Source: Prevotella intermedia ATCC 25611 = DSM 20706 (lineage in GTDB: Bacteria > Bacteroidota > Bacteroidia > Bacteroidales > Bacteroidaceae). Taken from it: a stretch of 64,000 nucleotides of DNA. Below are positions 50,383 to 60,201 of the stretch, piece by piece. The position numbers and the translations under genes are program-made. The notes under the pieces are model-generated. The model had not been told where the DNA came from and did no database searches. It was given only the letters and a program-made list of their open reading frames with translations. The stretch is from NCBI RefSeq assembly GCF_001953955.1, contig NZ_CP019301.1, forward strand, positions 62,001-126,000, read 5' to 3'. Each line of letters opens with the position of its first letter. Positions within the stretch are counted from its first letter, which is position 1.

Positions 50383-52923
50383 ATGAAAATTAAACAAAAC
50401 CTATTCGTAGCCCTGGTGCTTCTGATGCTCGTGCCCACATTTGCATGGGCTAAGCCACGCACAAAGGCACAGATGAAGAAAACAGCTGCAAGTGCAATTA
50501 ATCTGCAGACCACACTTGGCAAGCACAAAATGAACGCTCCACAGCAGGGCGGTAAAAGAACAGTAAACCAGTTGCGCGAGTTGAAGCAAACCCACACGTA
50601 CACCGTGTTCGGATATACCGATGGTGGCTTTGCCGTAATCTCGGCTGACGACCTCGCACCCGAACTGCTTGGCGTGTCGGAATCGAACTTCGTAGAAACC
50701 GATAACCCCAGTTTCAAATGGTGGCTGAAGGCTATCGACGAAGTTATAACCAACGCTGTGAAGAACAACAAGCCCCTGAGTGTCATTAAACCCGATCCAT
50801 CTAAGTATGCTGCTGAAGTGTCTACATTGCTCACAACGACGTGGGGACAGCAGATGCCTTACAACAAATTGTTGCCTAACACGAAGAAAGGACGACTGAT
50901 TACGGGCTGCGTGGCAACAGCAACAGCACAGGTGCTCAACTATTTCAAGTATCCAGTGCGAGGCATAGGCTCACATACGGTACACTATCCAGCTAACGAC
51001 CCCAGTGGCGTTGCTATCAGTGCAGACTTCGGAAACACCACCTACGACTGGGCAAATATGAAGGACGATTATAGCGGAAACTACACCGAAGCCGAAGCTA
51101 ACGCTGTTGCAACCCTTATGTTGCACTGCGGTGTGGCTTCCGAAATGCAATATGGCGGTCCTAATGAGGGTAGTGGTGCATATATGACCGACTGTGCCGC
51201 AGGCTTGCGAACCTATTTCGGATTTACCGATGCTGAATACATTACTCGTGCTGACTATACCGACGAACAGTGGATGGACATCGTTTTCAGCGAACTAACG
51301 AAAGGACACCCACTCATCTACGGTGGTGTAAGCCCTGGTTCTATGGGACAAGACGCTGGACACGCTTTTGTAATCGACGGCTATAACAAGGCTGGCTTGG
51401 TGAGCGTGAACTGGGGTTGGAACGGCGATGTTGATGGATACTACAAGATAGACTTGCTTAATCCAGGCAATATGTACTCTTTCACTGCCGAACAAGATAT
51501 GGTTAGAGGTGTTTACGGAAAACCAAAAGACCTTGAAAAGCGAACCATAAACCTTACTAAAGCAGGTATGTTGGCAGAAAGCATACCCGCCGATATGCGC
51601 GAAAAGATAGGCGAGCTTACGCTGACAGGCGACATCAATGGTTCCGATTTCCGCGTTATCCGCGAAATGGCAGGCTGCGACTATGCAGGTAAATTCACAC
51701 AAGGAGGTCTCTCAATGCTCGATATAAAAGGTGCAAGAATAGTAAGTGGTGGCGAAGCATATCTGAAAGACGGTCAACTAACCACCACCAACGACAACCT
51801 TCCAGAGCGTGTTTTCTACGGCTGCAACAGTCTTAGGAAAATCGTTCTGCCCGATGGACTCAAGACAATCTCCGACGGAACGTTTGCACTCTGCCGTGCG
51901 CTCGAAGCAGTAGATAACATTCCAGCTGGCGGTGGTGATAATTTCGTTTATGAAAACGGAATTTTCTACACCAAAGACCGCAAGGAAATCATCAGCGTTG
52001 TGCCCTCTGCGAAAGGCGACCTCGTTGTTGCCGAAGGCATAACCACCCTCCGCAACTATGCTCTTGCAGGTTGCATAGGCATCAAACGCCTCGTGTTGCC
52101 TACAACCATCACCAACTTGGGCAACGAGAGTATGGCAGGTTGCCACAGCCTTGCCGAAATAAAGATATTCGCAAAGCAGCCGCCAAAGGTGGGCAAAGAC
52201 CCACTGCTCAGCAGCCGCATCAACAGCATCATTCTGCGTGTTCCTATCGACACCAAGAAGACTTACAGAGGTTGGGCAGGAATACCATACAGAAATATAA
52301 AGGAATTTGGCAGCATTGTTACCGTGCGCAATACCGTTCGTGCATATGGCGAAGCCAATCCGAAGTTCGGTTACTCTGTACGTGGCGAATACTTCGAGGG
52401 CAAACCAGAAATTACTTGCGAAGCTAACGAGAAGTCGCCAGTAGGCAAATACGACATTCGAATCGACTACGGAACCATCACCGACAAGAGTATACAGCTT
52501 GTAGGTGGCGTCCTCACCGTCGACAAAGCTACCCTCACGGTCAGCACCGACAACGTTACACGCCAAGAAGGCAAGCCAAACCCAGAGTTCGTTCTCCATT
52601 ACAGAGGATTTACGAACGGCGAAAACGATCAGGTACTCACCGTCCGTCCGACAGCGTCTACCACTGCAACCGAAACCAGTCCTGCAGGCGAATACGACAT
52701 TATCATCAGCGGAGGCGAGGCACAGAACTACAAGTTCAGCTACAAGAAGGGTAAACTCACCGTCCTAACCGCTGCAGGCATCGACCACGCCGACGCCTCT
52801 GACGCAGCCACACCTCAAACAGTCTACTCTGTTTCAGGTGCTAAGGTTGGCACAACCGCATCTCTTTCTTCACTTCCTCGCGGTGTCTACATCGTGAACA
52901 ATAAGAAAGTAGTTGTGAAATAA
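50383..52923 (+). CDS. C10-family cysteine protease, interpain A-like
   Basis: An 846-residue secreted protease. Order: signal peptide (…PTFAWA), propeptide (about 24-145, YTVFGYTDGGFAVISADDLA), the C10/streptopain catalytic domain with Cys176 (RLITGCVATATAQ) and His327 (GQDAGHAFVIDGY), a BspA-like leucine-rich region (about 460-630, LPERVFYGCNSLRKIVLPDG), two MBG-like domains (about 645-795) and a type IX-like C-terminus (SSLPRGVYIVNNKKVVVK). The Cys-His distance of 151 equals that of Cys154/His305 of P. intermedia interpain A as I recall it. It would degrade host proteins, including haem carriers or complement. It stands alone, 134 nt after the large adhesin. Confidence 0.92.
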   Translation: MKIKQNLFVALVLLMLVPTFAWAKPRTKAQMKKTAASAINLQTTLGKHKMNAPQQGGKRTVNQLRELKQTHTYTVFGYTDGGFAVISADDLAPELLGVSESNFVETDNPSFKWWLKAIDEVITNAVKNNKPLSVIKPDPSKYAAEVSTLLTTTWGQQMPYNKLLPNTKKGRLITGCVATATAQVLNYFKYPVRGIGSHTVHYPANDPSGVAISADFGNTTYDWANMKDDYSGNYTEAEANAVATLMLHCGVASEMQYGGPNEGSGAYMTDCAAGLRTYFGFTDAEYITRADYTDEQWMDIVFSELTKGHPLIYGGVSPGSMGQDAGHAFVIDGYNKAGLVSVNWGWNGDVDGYYKIDLLNPGNMYSFTAEQDMVRGVYGKPKDLEKRTINLTKAGMLAESIPADMREKIGELTLTGDINGSDFRVIREMAGCDYAGKFTQGGLSMLDIKGARIVSGGEAYLKDGQLTTTNDNLPERVFYGCNSLRKIVLPDGLKTISDGTFALCRALEAVDNIPAGGGDNFVYENGIFYTKDRKEIISVVPSAKGDLVVAEGITTLRNYALAGCIGIKRLVLPTTITNLGNESMAGCHSLAEIKIFAKQPPKVGKDPLLSSRINSIILRVPIDTKKTYRGWAGIPYRNIKEFGSIVTVRNTVRAYGEANPKFGYSVRGEYFEGKPEITCEANEKSPVGKYDIRIDYGTITDKSIQLVGGVLTVDKATLTVSTDNVTRQEGKPNPEFVLHYRGFTNGENDQVLTVRPTASTTATETSPAGEYDIIISGGEAQNYKFSYKKGKLTVLTAAGIDHADASDAATPQTVYSVSGAKVGTTASLSSLPRGVYIVNNKKVVVK

Positions 52924-52933
52924 ACATTCATCA

Positions 52934-52983
52934 AACCTCAATAAGTTGTTTTCACCGATAACCTATTGAGGTTGATATTGACA
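52934..52983 (+). terminator. Hairpin directly after the protease gene
   Basis: 10-bp stem AACCTCAATA / TATTGAGGTT with a 30-nt loop and no T run; weak. Confidence 0.35.
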
Positions 52984-53037
52984 AAACAACCCGAATAGGT
53001 TGTTCGTAAAAGCAACAACTCATTTGTCCGATAGATA

Positions 53038-53080
53038 TATTGGTGTCCGCAACAACCTTTTTGCGGGCACCAATATTTTT
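53038..53080 (+). terminator. Terminator of the protease gene
   Basis: 14-bp stem TATTGGTGTCCGCA / TGCGGGCACCAATA (one G-U pair) followed by TTTTTG. Confidence 0.82.
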
Positions 53081-53241
53081 GTTTCCCTTCCTTTAAACCT
53101 ACTGCAAACCATAGCTTCTATATGTTGGAGCATTACTTATCACGTTCCTAATACCAAGAAAGCATCGAATTTATCTATAATATTCTAGGTTATATAGAAC
53201 TCATAGAAACCCTGTTGCAAAAATAGAAAACAGCTTCAGCT

Positions 53242-53428
53242 TTGTAAAGATAATTCTTACGAAAAACGGCAATTTCGATTTGGCGTTGCGAAAGCGTAGG
53301 TTTTGCAACGCAAAACAGCCGCTTTTACCGTGCAAAACCTACGCTTTTGGAATGCAAAACAATAGGTTTTGCAAGTCGTTTGTAATGAGGTTGTTATACA
53401 ATAACTGTATCTGTGAAGAATATTTACA
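53242..53428 (-). repeat. Family A intergenic repeat, copy 8 (187 bp)
   Basis: TGTAAAGATAATTCT … AATATTTACA. Arm slots GTAGG, AGCCGC, CTACGC. A family B fragment (TTATCACGTTCCTAATACC) lies just before, at about 53135-53153. Confidence 0.92.
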
Positions 53429-53590
53429 AAATTATGAGTATCTGTAAGTATGAAAGGTATAATAAAAGAGTTTACTTCCTATGCCTTCTAATTGCTTTCT
53501 ATAAAATATTATGAGTGTACAGATAGAGGAATATGGGGTAGGGTTTAATTTGGGGCAGTACGAGTTTATACAATCTTTTGTATAAATAGA

Positions 53591-53626
53591 AATATCCCCG
53601 AAAGCTATTATGCTTTCGAGGATATT
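53591..53626 (-). terminator. Terminator of the secreted-protein pair
   Basis: 15-bp stem AATATCCCCGAAAGC / GCTTTCGAGGATATT (one G-U pair), 6-nt loop. On the minus strand it is followed by TTTCTATTT. The stretch 53429-53590 holds nothing else. Confidence 0.7.
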
Positions 53627-53714
53627 ATTGTTTGGCTACGATTAATCGTTATGTTTATGGTGCTTTGTTCACGCATTGATTCGCCAGATGCAAATCTATG
53701 GTGGGGAAAAATGG

Positions 53715-54806
53715 TTAGGGGATAACCTTAATTGCAGCACAATTGCCGATGCGAACGAAGAAAGGCTGGCGTGGAAGGTCTGAAATAAGGTTGTTACCAG
53801 TGCGAACAGTTGTGCTTTTTAGGCATTTTCCATTGAATGTATAGATGGCGAGGGACTTGCCAACATATTGTTCGGCTTGGATTTTTAATATACCGTTGTT
53901 CAGTTCGCACTGTACTTTGGGTTGTTCGGCACGAATGTTTTGAATAGCTGTTGGGTTAGGGTCGTTGGCTAAGTAAGAAAGACCTACGTAGCAATAGCCG
54001 CACCCTTCTACTACCATCAATCCACAGGTAGCAAGCGTTTTAGAAGTTGGGTTATACATTTGCCAGCAGTGGGTGTCTGGATTCATGCCTCTGTCCTTAA
54101 ATCCATTGGCTATGAGGAGCTTGTAAACCTCACTGATTTGCGGTGTTGTTACGCGTTCCCAAGATGATGCAAGTAGGTAGAGAGCACACAATTCATTCTC
54201 TTCAGGTGTGAAAGCAAGCATAATAAATGGAAATTCGGTATTTGTTGTAGACAGAATTTCAAGTCCTTTGCGGTCTTCTGCACTGACTTTTGGGTTCATT
54301 GTCCAATAGTCGGAGGTGTAGTTCGTGTATGCTCCGCTTTTTAAAAAGGTTTCCATTGTTTCTGCTTTGCTTTGTCCCCAAGTAGCTGAGAACTGTGGAA
54401 ATGGCATGTCTACATGGTCTTTTACCTCGACCGAAAACTTTATTTCGTCCAATATGTGGTTGGGGTCGAAAGTATCTAATGTACCTGGATAGGCACTTGA
54501 GATGCGCAATGTTAGGTTTGTGCGACCTTTTCCGACCGACTTAAAGGCGTTGCCCTCAGGTTCTATGACTGTATTGTCGTCCGTGGTGTAGCGTATAACG
54601 ATGCGCTCACCCTTTGTTATGTGTGCCTGTGTGGCTTTGTTGTATTTCTTTATATACATACGGTAAGTGCGGTTCAGCGGAATTGTCATCTCGTTGGCAG
54701 TTAGTATGCCGTGGTCATCATTGCCTGCATATGCTTGCAAAGTGCTTATTGTAAAGAGCATTAGACAATAGATGATGCTATATCTGATTTGTTTTATATT
54801 TTTCAT
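53715..54806 (-). CDS. Secreted hypothetical protein with sorting-like C-terminus
   Basis: A 363-residue exported protein (signal peptide ending STLQAYA). The N-terminal 110 residues look like an immunoglobulin-like beta domain (MTIPLNRTYRMYIKKYNKAT … NLTLRISS). The middle part is mixed. The end (YVGKSLAIYTFNGKCLKSTT … ISDLPRQPFFVRIGNC) resembles a divergent type IX sorting domain. It follows the GLUG-type adhesin gene by 35 nt in the same direction, so the two are probably co-transcribed. I do not recognise a named family. Confidence 0.8.
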   Translation of the reverse strand: MKNIKQIRYSIIYCLMLFTISTLQAYAGNDDHGILTANEMTIPLNRTYRMYIKKYNKATQAHITKGERIVIRYTTDDNTVIEPEGNAFKSVGKGRTNLTLRISSAYPGTLDTFDPNHILDEIKFSVEVKDHVDMPFPQFSATWGQSKAETMETFLKSGAYTNYTSDYWTMNPKVSAEDRKGLEILSTTNTEFPFIMLAFTPEENELCALYLLASSWERVTTPQISEVYKLLIANGFKDRGMNPDTHCWQMYNPTSKTLATCGLMVVEGCGYCYVGLSYLANDPNPTAIQNIRAEQPKVQCELNNGILKIQAEQYVGKSLAIYTFNGKCLKSTTVRTGNNLISDLPRQPFFVRIGNCAAIKVIP

Positions 54807-54841
54807 TGTTTATTATATTTTGTTGTTAGAAAAGGGTTTTG

Positions 54842-57064
54842 TTAGTTTGCTTCAATGATTACTTTTACTGTTAACAGTGTTTCTGCTTTGGCAGGCATCA
54901 TTGTTACGATGTAGATGCCTGCGGGTAGTTTGCTCGAAGTGGCATAGCAACGACCTGCAACATTGTGTATTGACAAAATGCGGACGCCGTCTGACGCTGC
55001 AATGTGTCCGTCTACAATGTTCAGAGTGGGCATTGCCATGGCTGTTTGTGCAATGTGGGTAATTACTTCCCCCTCTCCGCACGGTACAGGAAGTTCGTCA
55101 TTCACACCTACAAGTCGTCGCCATACATACTCGGCACGGTCGCCGTTCAGTTTTTCGGTAAATTCCTGCGAGCGCATCTCTGCACGAGCATAGGGCATAC
55201 CTACCGAATTGCCATTGTAAAGTGCTTTGTCGTAATAGCAGTTTTGTGTGTTTATAATCAGTCCTTCTGTCTTTATTGCAGCTGAGAAGATAGGGTCGAA
55301 AGCACCATCGGGGTCTGTTGCTTCTACACGACCAATATTGTAGGAATTGCGTATATTGATAGAAGAGCCCTGTAGCCCCATTCCTAAGAATCCGCCTGCA
55401 TAAGATTCAGCTTTTATGTCGCCTGCATTGAGGCAGTCGTCAATGTTAATACTGCCTGATTCCACGTAGCCGACAATTCCGCCAGCGAAGTTACTGTTGG
55501 TGTGTATGCTGCCATAATTGATACAACGGCTTATGCTTGTTCCCTGTACGCTATTCAAACCTAATATTCCACCTACTGCTACATCATCGGCTTCTACACT
55601 TGCTCTTGATGTACAGTCTGTTATAGAAGATGGTGAAAGGAATGCAGAGGTTGCTATACCGCCAGCATAGGGCTTCAATCGAGCCTTTACCGTTACGTTT
55701 TCGCCCGCATGGCAGTTGTGCAATGCCGAACCTACAAGCACGGAAGCAACGCTTGCAACAATGGCATCAGCTTCGAAATGGCAGTCTGCCAATGTAAGAT
55801 TCATCACCTTGGCATCTTTCAAAATGCCGAAAAGAGCTACGCCAATATTGTTCTTTCCTTTGAAAGTCATTGTGAGCTGGGTAATCTTATGATTGTCGCC
55901 ATCGAATGTTCCACTGAAAGCTTTCAGCGTTGTTCCGCTCGTTCCGAAGTTGTTTCCGATAGGCTTCATATTGTTTACGCCACTCATATCAATGTCTTTC
56001 GTTAGTTTGAAGTATCTGCCTGCATAATCGGTTTCGGTGTCTACAGCAAGCGAAAGGTCTTCTATATCGCCTGCTGTGCTAATCAGATAGGGACTTTCCT
56101 TTGTACCCTCGCCACCACTATACGTGAATTCGCCTGCCTTACGGATAGCTTTTCCCGTCAGTTGCACTTCGGTTGTGGTTTCTCCCGATTGCAGTTTCAG
56201 CACGGCTTGGTAGGTGCCCAATGCCTGTGGAGCAAAGGTTACGTCGATGTTGGCGGTTCCATTTGCCTCTGTAACCGTTATTTTGTCTGCCGATAAGCTG
56301 AAGACTTGTGCGCTTTCGCCCATCAACGACAATGCAATATCTGCATTTAAGTTCTTATAAGTAATGTTCAGCGTCAGCTTTTTCGTTTCTCCTTTGTTCA
56401 CTTCATCGAACGACAGGAGGTCGTTGTTTGCAATAATGGAAGGTCGGTTAGGTGCTTCGGCTTCGTAATCGGTAATGCTGATATCGTCCAAATTAAAGGC
56501 TGCATCGAATTTTCCTGCGGCAGCATAGTCGAAAACAGCATAATCGGTACGCACAATGCGTATGCGCCCTGTCTCCACATTAGCCTTTGCGTGGAAGGTT
56601 TGCACATCTTCTTTCGGTGTAAAAGGCTGCCCGATGGTTTCCCAATGCTCACCTTTGTCTTCCGAAATTTGCACACACCATGCTACCTGTGATGCTTTGT
56701 GCTCGCCGTAGGCGCGATAAACAAACTCTACAGTGCCTATGCCGCCTACTTTATCTTCGGTCATTGCCATATAGGGCATCTCCTTCATCGACATTTTGCT
56801 GCCATAGATGCGTGCTGCATATTTGCCGTTGGCAAAGTCGTTTGCCCCTCCCGTGCGTCTGACGGCATACATCGACCACGCCAAACCGTTCAATTTAAGG
56901 TCGTAATGGTTCGGTCTGTCGCCGAGATTGTCAGCTTTTGCCGTTTCAAAATCGTAGTTCCACGCTTGTTTTGCCTGCCCTCTAAGATAGGTAGGAGAAG
57001 CCTTTAGCCCCAAAATACAGGCAAAGACGAATGTCATAGTTAAATAGATGTACTTCTTTTTCAT
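54842..57064 (-). CDS. GLUG-repeat surface protein with J-like and ASH domains
   Basis: A 740-residue exported protein. Order: signal peptide, a choice-of-anchor J-like beta sandwich (about 30-200, FNLDDISITDYEAE at its end), an ASPM/HYDIN-like choice-of-anchor D domain (about 213-310, VDVTFAPQALGTY-type sequence seen as IDVTFAPQALGTYQAVL), a GLUG-type beta-helix (about 320-640, SGTFDGDNHKITQLTMTF, VGGILGLNS, AGGIVGYVES) and a type IX-like end (SSKLPAGIYIVTMMPAK). Probably an adhesin on the surface. A full-consensus promoter is 141 nt upstream; the secreted gene downstream belongs to the same unit. Confidence 0.87.
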   Translation of the reverse strand: MKKKYIYLTMTFVFACILGLKASPTYLRGQAKQAWNYDFETAKADNLGDRPNHYDLKLNGLAWSMYAVRRTGGANDFANGKYAARIYGSKMSMKEMPYMAMTEDKVGGIGTVEFVYRAYGEHKASQVAWCVQISEDKGEHWETIGQPFTPKEDVQTFHAKANVETGRIRIVRTDYAVFDYAAAGKFDAAFNLDDISITDYEAEAPNRPSIIANNDLLSFDEVNKGETKKLTLNITYKNLNADIALSLMGESAQVFSLSADKITVTEANGTANIDVTFAPQALGTYQAVLKLQSGETTTEVQLTGKAIRKAGEFTYSGGEGTKESPYLISTAGDIEDLSLAVDTETDYAGRYFKLTKDIDMSGVNNMKPIGNNFGTSGTTLKAFSGTFDGDNHKITQLTMTFKGKNNIGVALFGILKDAKVMNLTLADCHFEADAIVASVASVLVGSALHNCHAGENVTVKARLKPYAGGIATSAFLSPSSITDCTSRASVEADDVAVGGILGLNSVQGTSISRCINYGSIHTNSNFAGGIVGYVESGSINIDDCLNAGDIKAESYAGGFLGMGLQGSSINIRNSYNIGRVEATDPDGAFDPIFSAAIKTEGLIINTQNCYYDKALYNGNSVGMPYARAEMRSQEFTEKLNGDRAEYVWRRLVGVNDELPVPCGEGEVITHIAQTAMAMPTLNIVDGHIAASDGVRILSIHNVAGRCYATSSKLPAGIYIVTMMPAKAETLLTVKVIIEAN

Positions 57065-57204
57065 AAATATATGCGTTTAAAAAATGAAAAGATAAAACTG
57101 TTGTTGCAATGTTGTTCTTGCTTTCAATAGTTAGTTTTTCAGTTTGTCAAGTCAGTTATTTGTGTGTGGTTCAGCTTGAAATATTGGTTTGAAATACTTC
57201 GTTG

Positions 57205-57236
57205 CAAATATAGTAAAATTATTTTAGGTTTACAAA
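57205..57236 (-). promoter_or_regulatory. Promoter of the GLUG adhesin operon
   Basis: TTTG (57233-57236) - 20 nt - TATATTTG (57205-57212) on the minus strand, a full consensus match. The leader is about 135 nt. Confidence 0.8.
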
Positions 57237-57299
57237 ACTTTAGCTTTGTTTTCTTAAAATTTATATTTATGGTGGTTTTTAAAAGGGTGTTGAGGCTTT

Positions 57300-59999
57300 C
57301 TATCCCTCGAAATGGTGGGCTATGCTGTCCATAAAAGGGGTGAGCTCGCGGGTGTAGGACACGTTGTGCCAATCGCGGGCGGTGAGGGAATAGGCTACGA
57401 TGAGGCGTCGTTTGGCACGCGACATAGCTACGTAGAACTTGCGGGCGTCTTCTTGGTTCTGCTTTTCGGTGGTGTTGCGCTTGTTCGGATAGCGTTCGGA
57501 GGCAGCATCGAAGACGATGACGTTGTCGAATTCGAGTCCCTTTGCCTTGTGTACGGTGGTAACGTAGACACGCTCGTCAAGGCTCTTACTGTTGCAGAAG
57601 TCGCTTTCTTTCATCGTGCTGATTTCCAGCATATAGCGGTTAATCTGTTCAATAAGTGCATTAGGTATGCTTTCATCGGTGAGTAAGTCGAGTTCCAAGT
57701 AACGCAGGAAGTAGGGCAGACGGTCTATTTCGCCGATTAGTCCTTGCGCAATCAACTCGTTGTAGGTGTTCTTCACCTCTTCGACGAGGGCTTTCTCGCT
57801 GCCCGCTTTCAGCTCGTAGCAATGCGAAAGTGCGGTGTTGAAAAACGGTGCGTAGGCTGCACGGAAGCGTTGAGCGCAGGGAACAACCTGCTTGTGTGCC
57901 ATAAAGGCGGCTTGCAGGGGCTGCTGCTGTGCGGCTTTATCGGCGCAAAGGCGTACAAGCGAGATGGTTGCAGCAACGTCGTCGATGGCTTGGTGCGAGT
58001 TGATACCTGCGAGTTGGAAGTGCTCTAAAAGCGTTTCCAGCTTGTAAGATGGTAGCCCCGGAGCCAATAGGCGTATGAGTTTGAGCGAGTCGAAGCAAGG
58101 GTTGGTGTGGTTTTTCATACTGTCGGCAGGCGTATATCGGCGCATATTGTAGTCCAAGATGTTGCTGTCGTAGGCAACGTTGTGCCCTAAGAGAGCCGCA
58201 TCGCCCACGTATTGCCAGAACCGTTGCAGGGCTTCGGCAGGCGAAAGCAGCTGTCCGCTGTGCATCTTCTCGTGGTAGATGGCATACATTGGGTTGTCTT
58301 TCTCGCCGAGTTTGGGCAGAATGGTCTTGTCGGTGCGTATGTAGAGGTCGAGCGGTTCGCCCACAATCTCGCCCTTGTGGAGTCGTATGGCTGCTATTTC
58401 GATGATGTCGTCGGCGAATACATTCAGCCCCGTAGTTTCCGTATCGAACACTACGATGTCGCCGTCGTTGTAGTTTTGCAGGAAGTCGGCGGTGTAGTTG
58501 CTGTCTTTATACAGCAGGAAGTCGGTTGGCGAGAGCGACAGTTGGCGCAGTTTGTGCACGAAACGGCGGGCAAGACCTTTAGAATCGAACACCTTCAGTC
58601 CTTTCAGCAGGAGCGACCACGCAAGTATGTTCTGCTCGTTGTTCAGCACAGCGATGTGGGCGATAAGCGTTTTCATGGCAGGCGTGTCGAAAAGGTCGCG
58701 CCCCGACACTTTCAAATAGTTCACACCGTGGCGTTCCAAGGCTCTGCTAACCTTGTCGGCGTCGGCATTGGCGTTTACAATGACTGCCGTTGTAGCCGTT
58801 GCATCTTGCTGAAGTAGGCGTGCCGATGTTGCTGCGACGGCATCGGTTTCGTCTTCCACCGTATTGCTTGTCAGCACCACGAGGTCGCCTTGCTGGGCTT
58901 TAGCGTCGTTGTCGGTGAGTGGCAGCAGCTCGCGGTCGATGTGCAGCTGGTGTTCGGCATAGTCGTTGAACACGTCCAAGAGGTATTTTGGCGAGCGGTG
59001 GTTCTGCAGCAGGTGGTGAATGTTGCCTTTGCAGCGTGTTTTCAGCAGACTCAGCATTTCTATTTTTGCACCCATAAACGAGAAAATGGCTTGCTGCTCG
59101 TCGCCGAGATACATCACCATAGGGTCGTCGTCAGCCACCAACAGGTCGATGATGGCGAGCTGCATGGCGTTTAAATCCTGCACCTCGTCTACCTGAATCC
59201 ACTTGTATTTGCGATGTGTGGCACCTGCCCTGTATATATTATAGGTGTAGAGCAGCAGGTCCTCGAAGTCCAGCATTGCGTGTTCCTTCTTGTATTCGGC
59301 AAAGAGTTTGGCGTAGTGCATTTTGGTTACGAGTGCCCGAATGCTTTCCGCCATCTGTCGGTTGATGTACGGCGAGTCGGCTTCGTCGGCATACTGCATT
59401 GCGTTGTTGTATATTTCCAGCACCGTTTGCTCGTTGTAGGGCTTGCCCTGCGAGTGGCAAATGTGTCTGATGGCTTCGCGGTCGTTGTCGGTAAGGCACT
59501 CTGGGTGAAGGAAATACTTCCACTCGTGGCGATGCTCCATTTGGAACATAAGGTGCGAAAAAAGAATTATCTGCTTGTATTCCTGCTGCTTTTTGTAGTT
59601 GTTCATTACGGCTTCTTCGCCCTCTTGCCTGTATTCGGCAATGATGCTGATGGCTTCTTCGTCGTCGATAATGGACGTGTCGGCAGATACTTTCCCCTCT
59701 TCAAACAAGAATTTGGAACAGAAATGGTGCACGTTTCCTACTTGCAGACTGCTTGTGTCGTTGTCTTTCATCACCGTGCGAATACGGTTCAGCATTTCGC
59801 GTGCTGCACGGTTGGTAAACGTAAGGCACAGCATATCAGCGTATTCCAATCCCTGTTGCCGTGCGTGGCGTATGCGTTGGGCAAGAATATGAGTCTTTCC
59901 GCACCCTGGCGATGCCAAAACAAGGTGGTGTCCGTGCTGTGCGTTTACTACCTTTCGCTGACTTTCGTCGAGCAAGTCGTATGTTTCCATTTCTTTCAT
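57300..59999 (-). CDS. UvrD/REP helicase with embedded DEDDh exonuclease
   Basis: An 899-residue protein started at MKEMETYDLLDESQRKVVNA; the frame is open for 62 codons upstream but that part is not helicase-like. Helicase motifs: Walker A ASPGCGKTH (29-37), DEVQD (271-275), GDEQQAIFSFMGA (299-311), QNHRS (332-336), then VYVTTVHKAKGLEFDNVIVF and EDARKFYVAMSRAKRRL near the C-terminus. Between these, at about 510-690, sits a DnaQ-like exonuclease: VVFDTETTGLN, LLGHNVAYDSNILDY and HQAIDDVAAT (DEDDh). The two-in-one layout suggests coupled unwinding and 3'-5' degradation in repair or recombination. It is cytoplasmic and monocistronic by spacing. Confidence 0.88.
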   Translation of the reverse strand: MKEMETYDLLDESQRKVVNAQHGHHLVLASPGCGKTHILAQRIRHARQQGLEYADMLCLTFTNRAAREMLNRIRTVMKDNDTSSLQVGNVHHFCSKFLFEEGKVSADTSIIDDEEAISIIAEYRQEGEEAVMNNYKKQQEYKQIILFSHLMFQMEHRHEWKYFLHPECLTDNDREAIRHICHSQGKPYNEQTVLEIYNNAMQYADEADSPYINRQMAESIRALVTKMHYAKLFAEYKKEHAMLDFEDLLLYTYNIYRAGATHRKYKWIQVDEVQDLNAMQLAIIDLLVADDDPMVMYLGDEQQAIFSFMGAKIEMLSLLKTRCKGNIHHLLQNHRSPKYLLDVFNDYAEHQLHIDRELLPLTDNDAKAQQGDLVVLTSNTVEDETDAVAATSARLLQQDATATTAVIVNANADADKVSRALERHGVNYLKVSGRDLFDTPAMKTLIAHIAVLNNEQNILAWSLLLKGLKVFDSKGLARRFVHKLRQLSLSPTDFLLYKDSNYTADFLQNYNDGDIVVFDTETTGLNVFADDIIEIAAIRLHKGEIVGEPLDLYIRTDKTILPKLGEKDNPMYAIYHEKMHSGQLLSPAEALQRFWQYVGDAALLGHNVAYDSNILDYNMRRYTPADSMKNHTNPCFDSLKLIRLLAPGLPSYKLETLLEHFQLAGINSHQAIDDVAATISLVRLCADKAAQQQPLQAAFMAHKQVVPCAQRFRAAYAPFFNTALSHCYELKAGSEKALVEEVKNTYNELIAQGLIGEIDRLPYFLRYLELDLLTDESIPNALIEQINRYMLEISTMKESDFCNSKSLDERVYVTTVHKAKGLEFDNVIVFDAASERYPNKRNTTEKQNQEDARKFYVAMSRAKRRLIVAYSLTARDWHNVSYTRELTPFMDSIAHHFEG

Positions 60000-60118
60000 A
60001 GCCTGTTTGTGGGTTATGCAGACAAAAGTACGAAAAAGAAAAGAGATAGCCGAACAATGGTAGGAAAAAGTATTTGGGGTGGGAGAGCGGTTACGCAACG
60101 AAGGCAAGCGTCGCCTTG

Positions 60119-60150
60119 TAGAAACGTGATGCAGCACGTTTCTAACACTA
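60119..60150. repeat. Family B fragment with hairpin
   Basis: GTAGAAACGTGATGCAGCAC…TTTCTAACA; the pair GAAACGTG / CACGTTTC is perfect. Confidence 0.55.
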
Positions 60151-60201
60151 AGTTTGGTTGCCTTATCAGTGGAAAGGTGCGACAAATTGCAGCAATAAAA
60201 G

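Noticed and set aside
60000..60185. N-terminal extension of the helicase gene by 62 codons
   Set aside because: The extension has no helicase similarity and extends towards repeat-rich spacer; the ATG at 59999 is followed directly by the typical DESQRKVVNA start.
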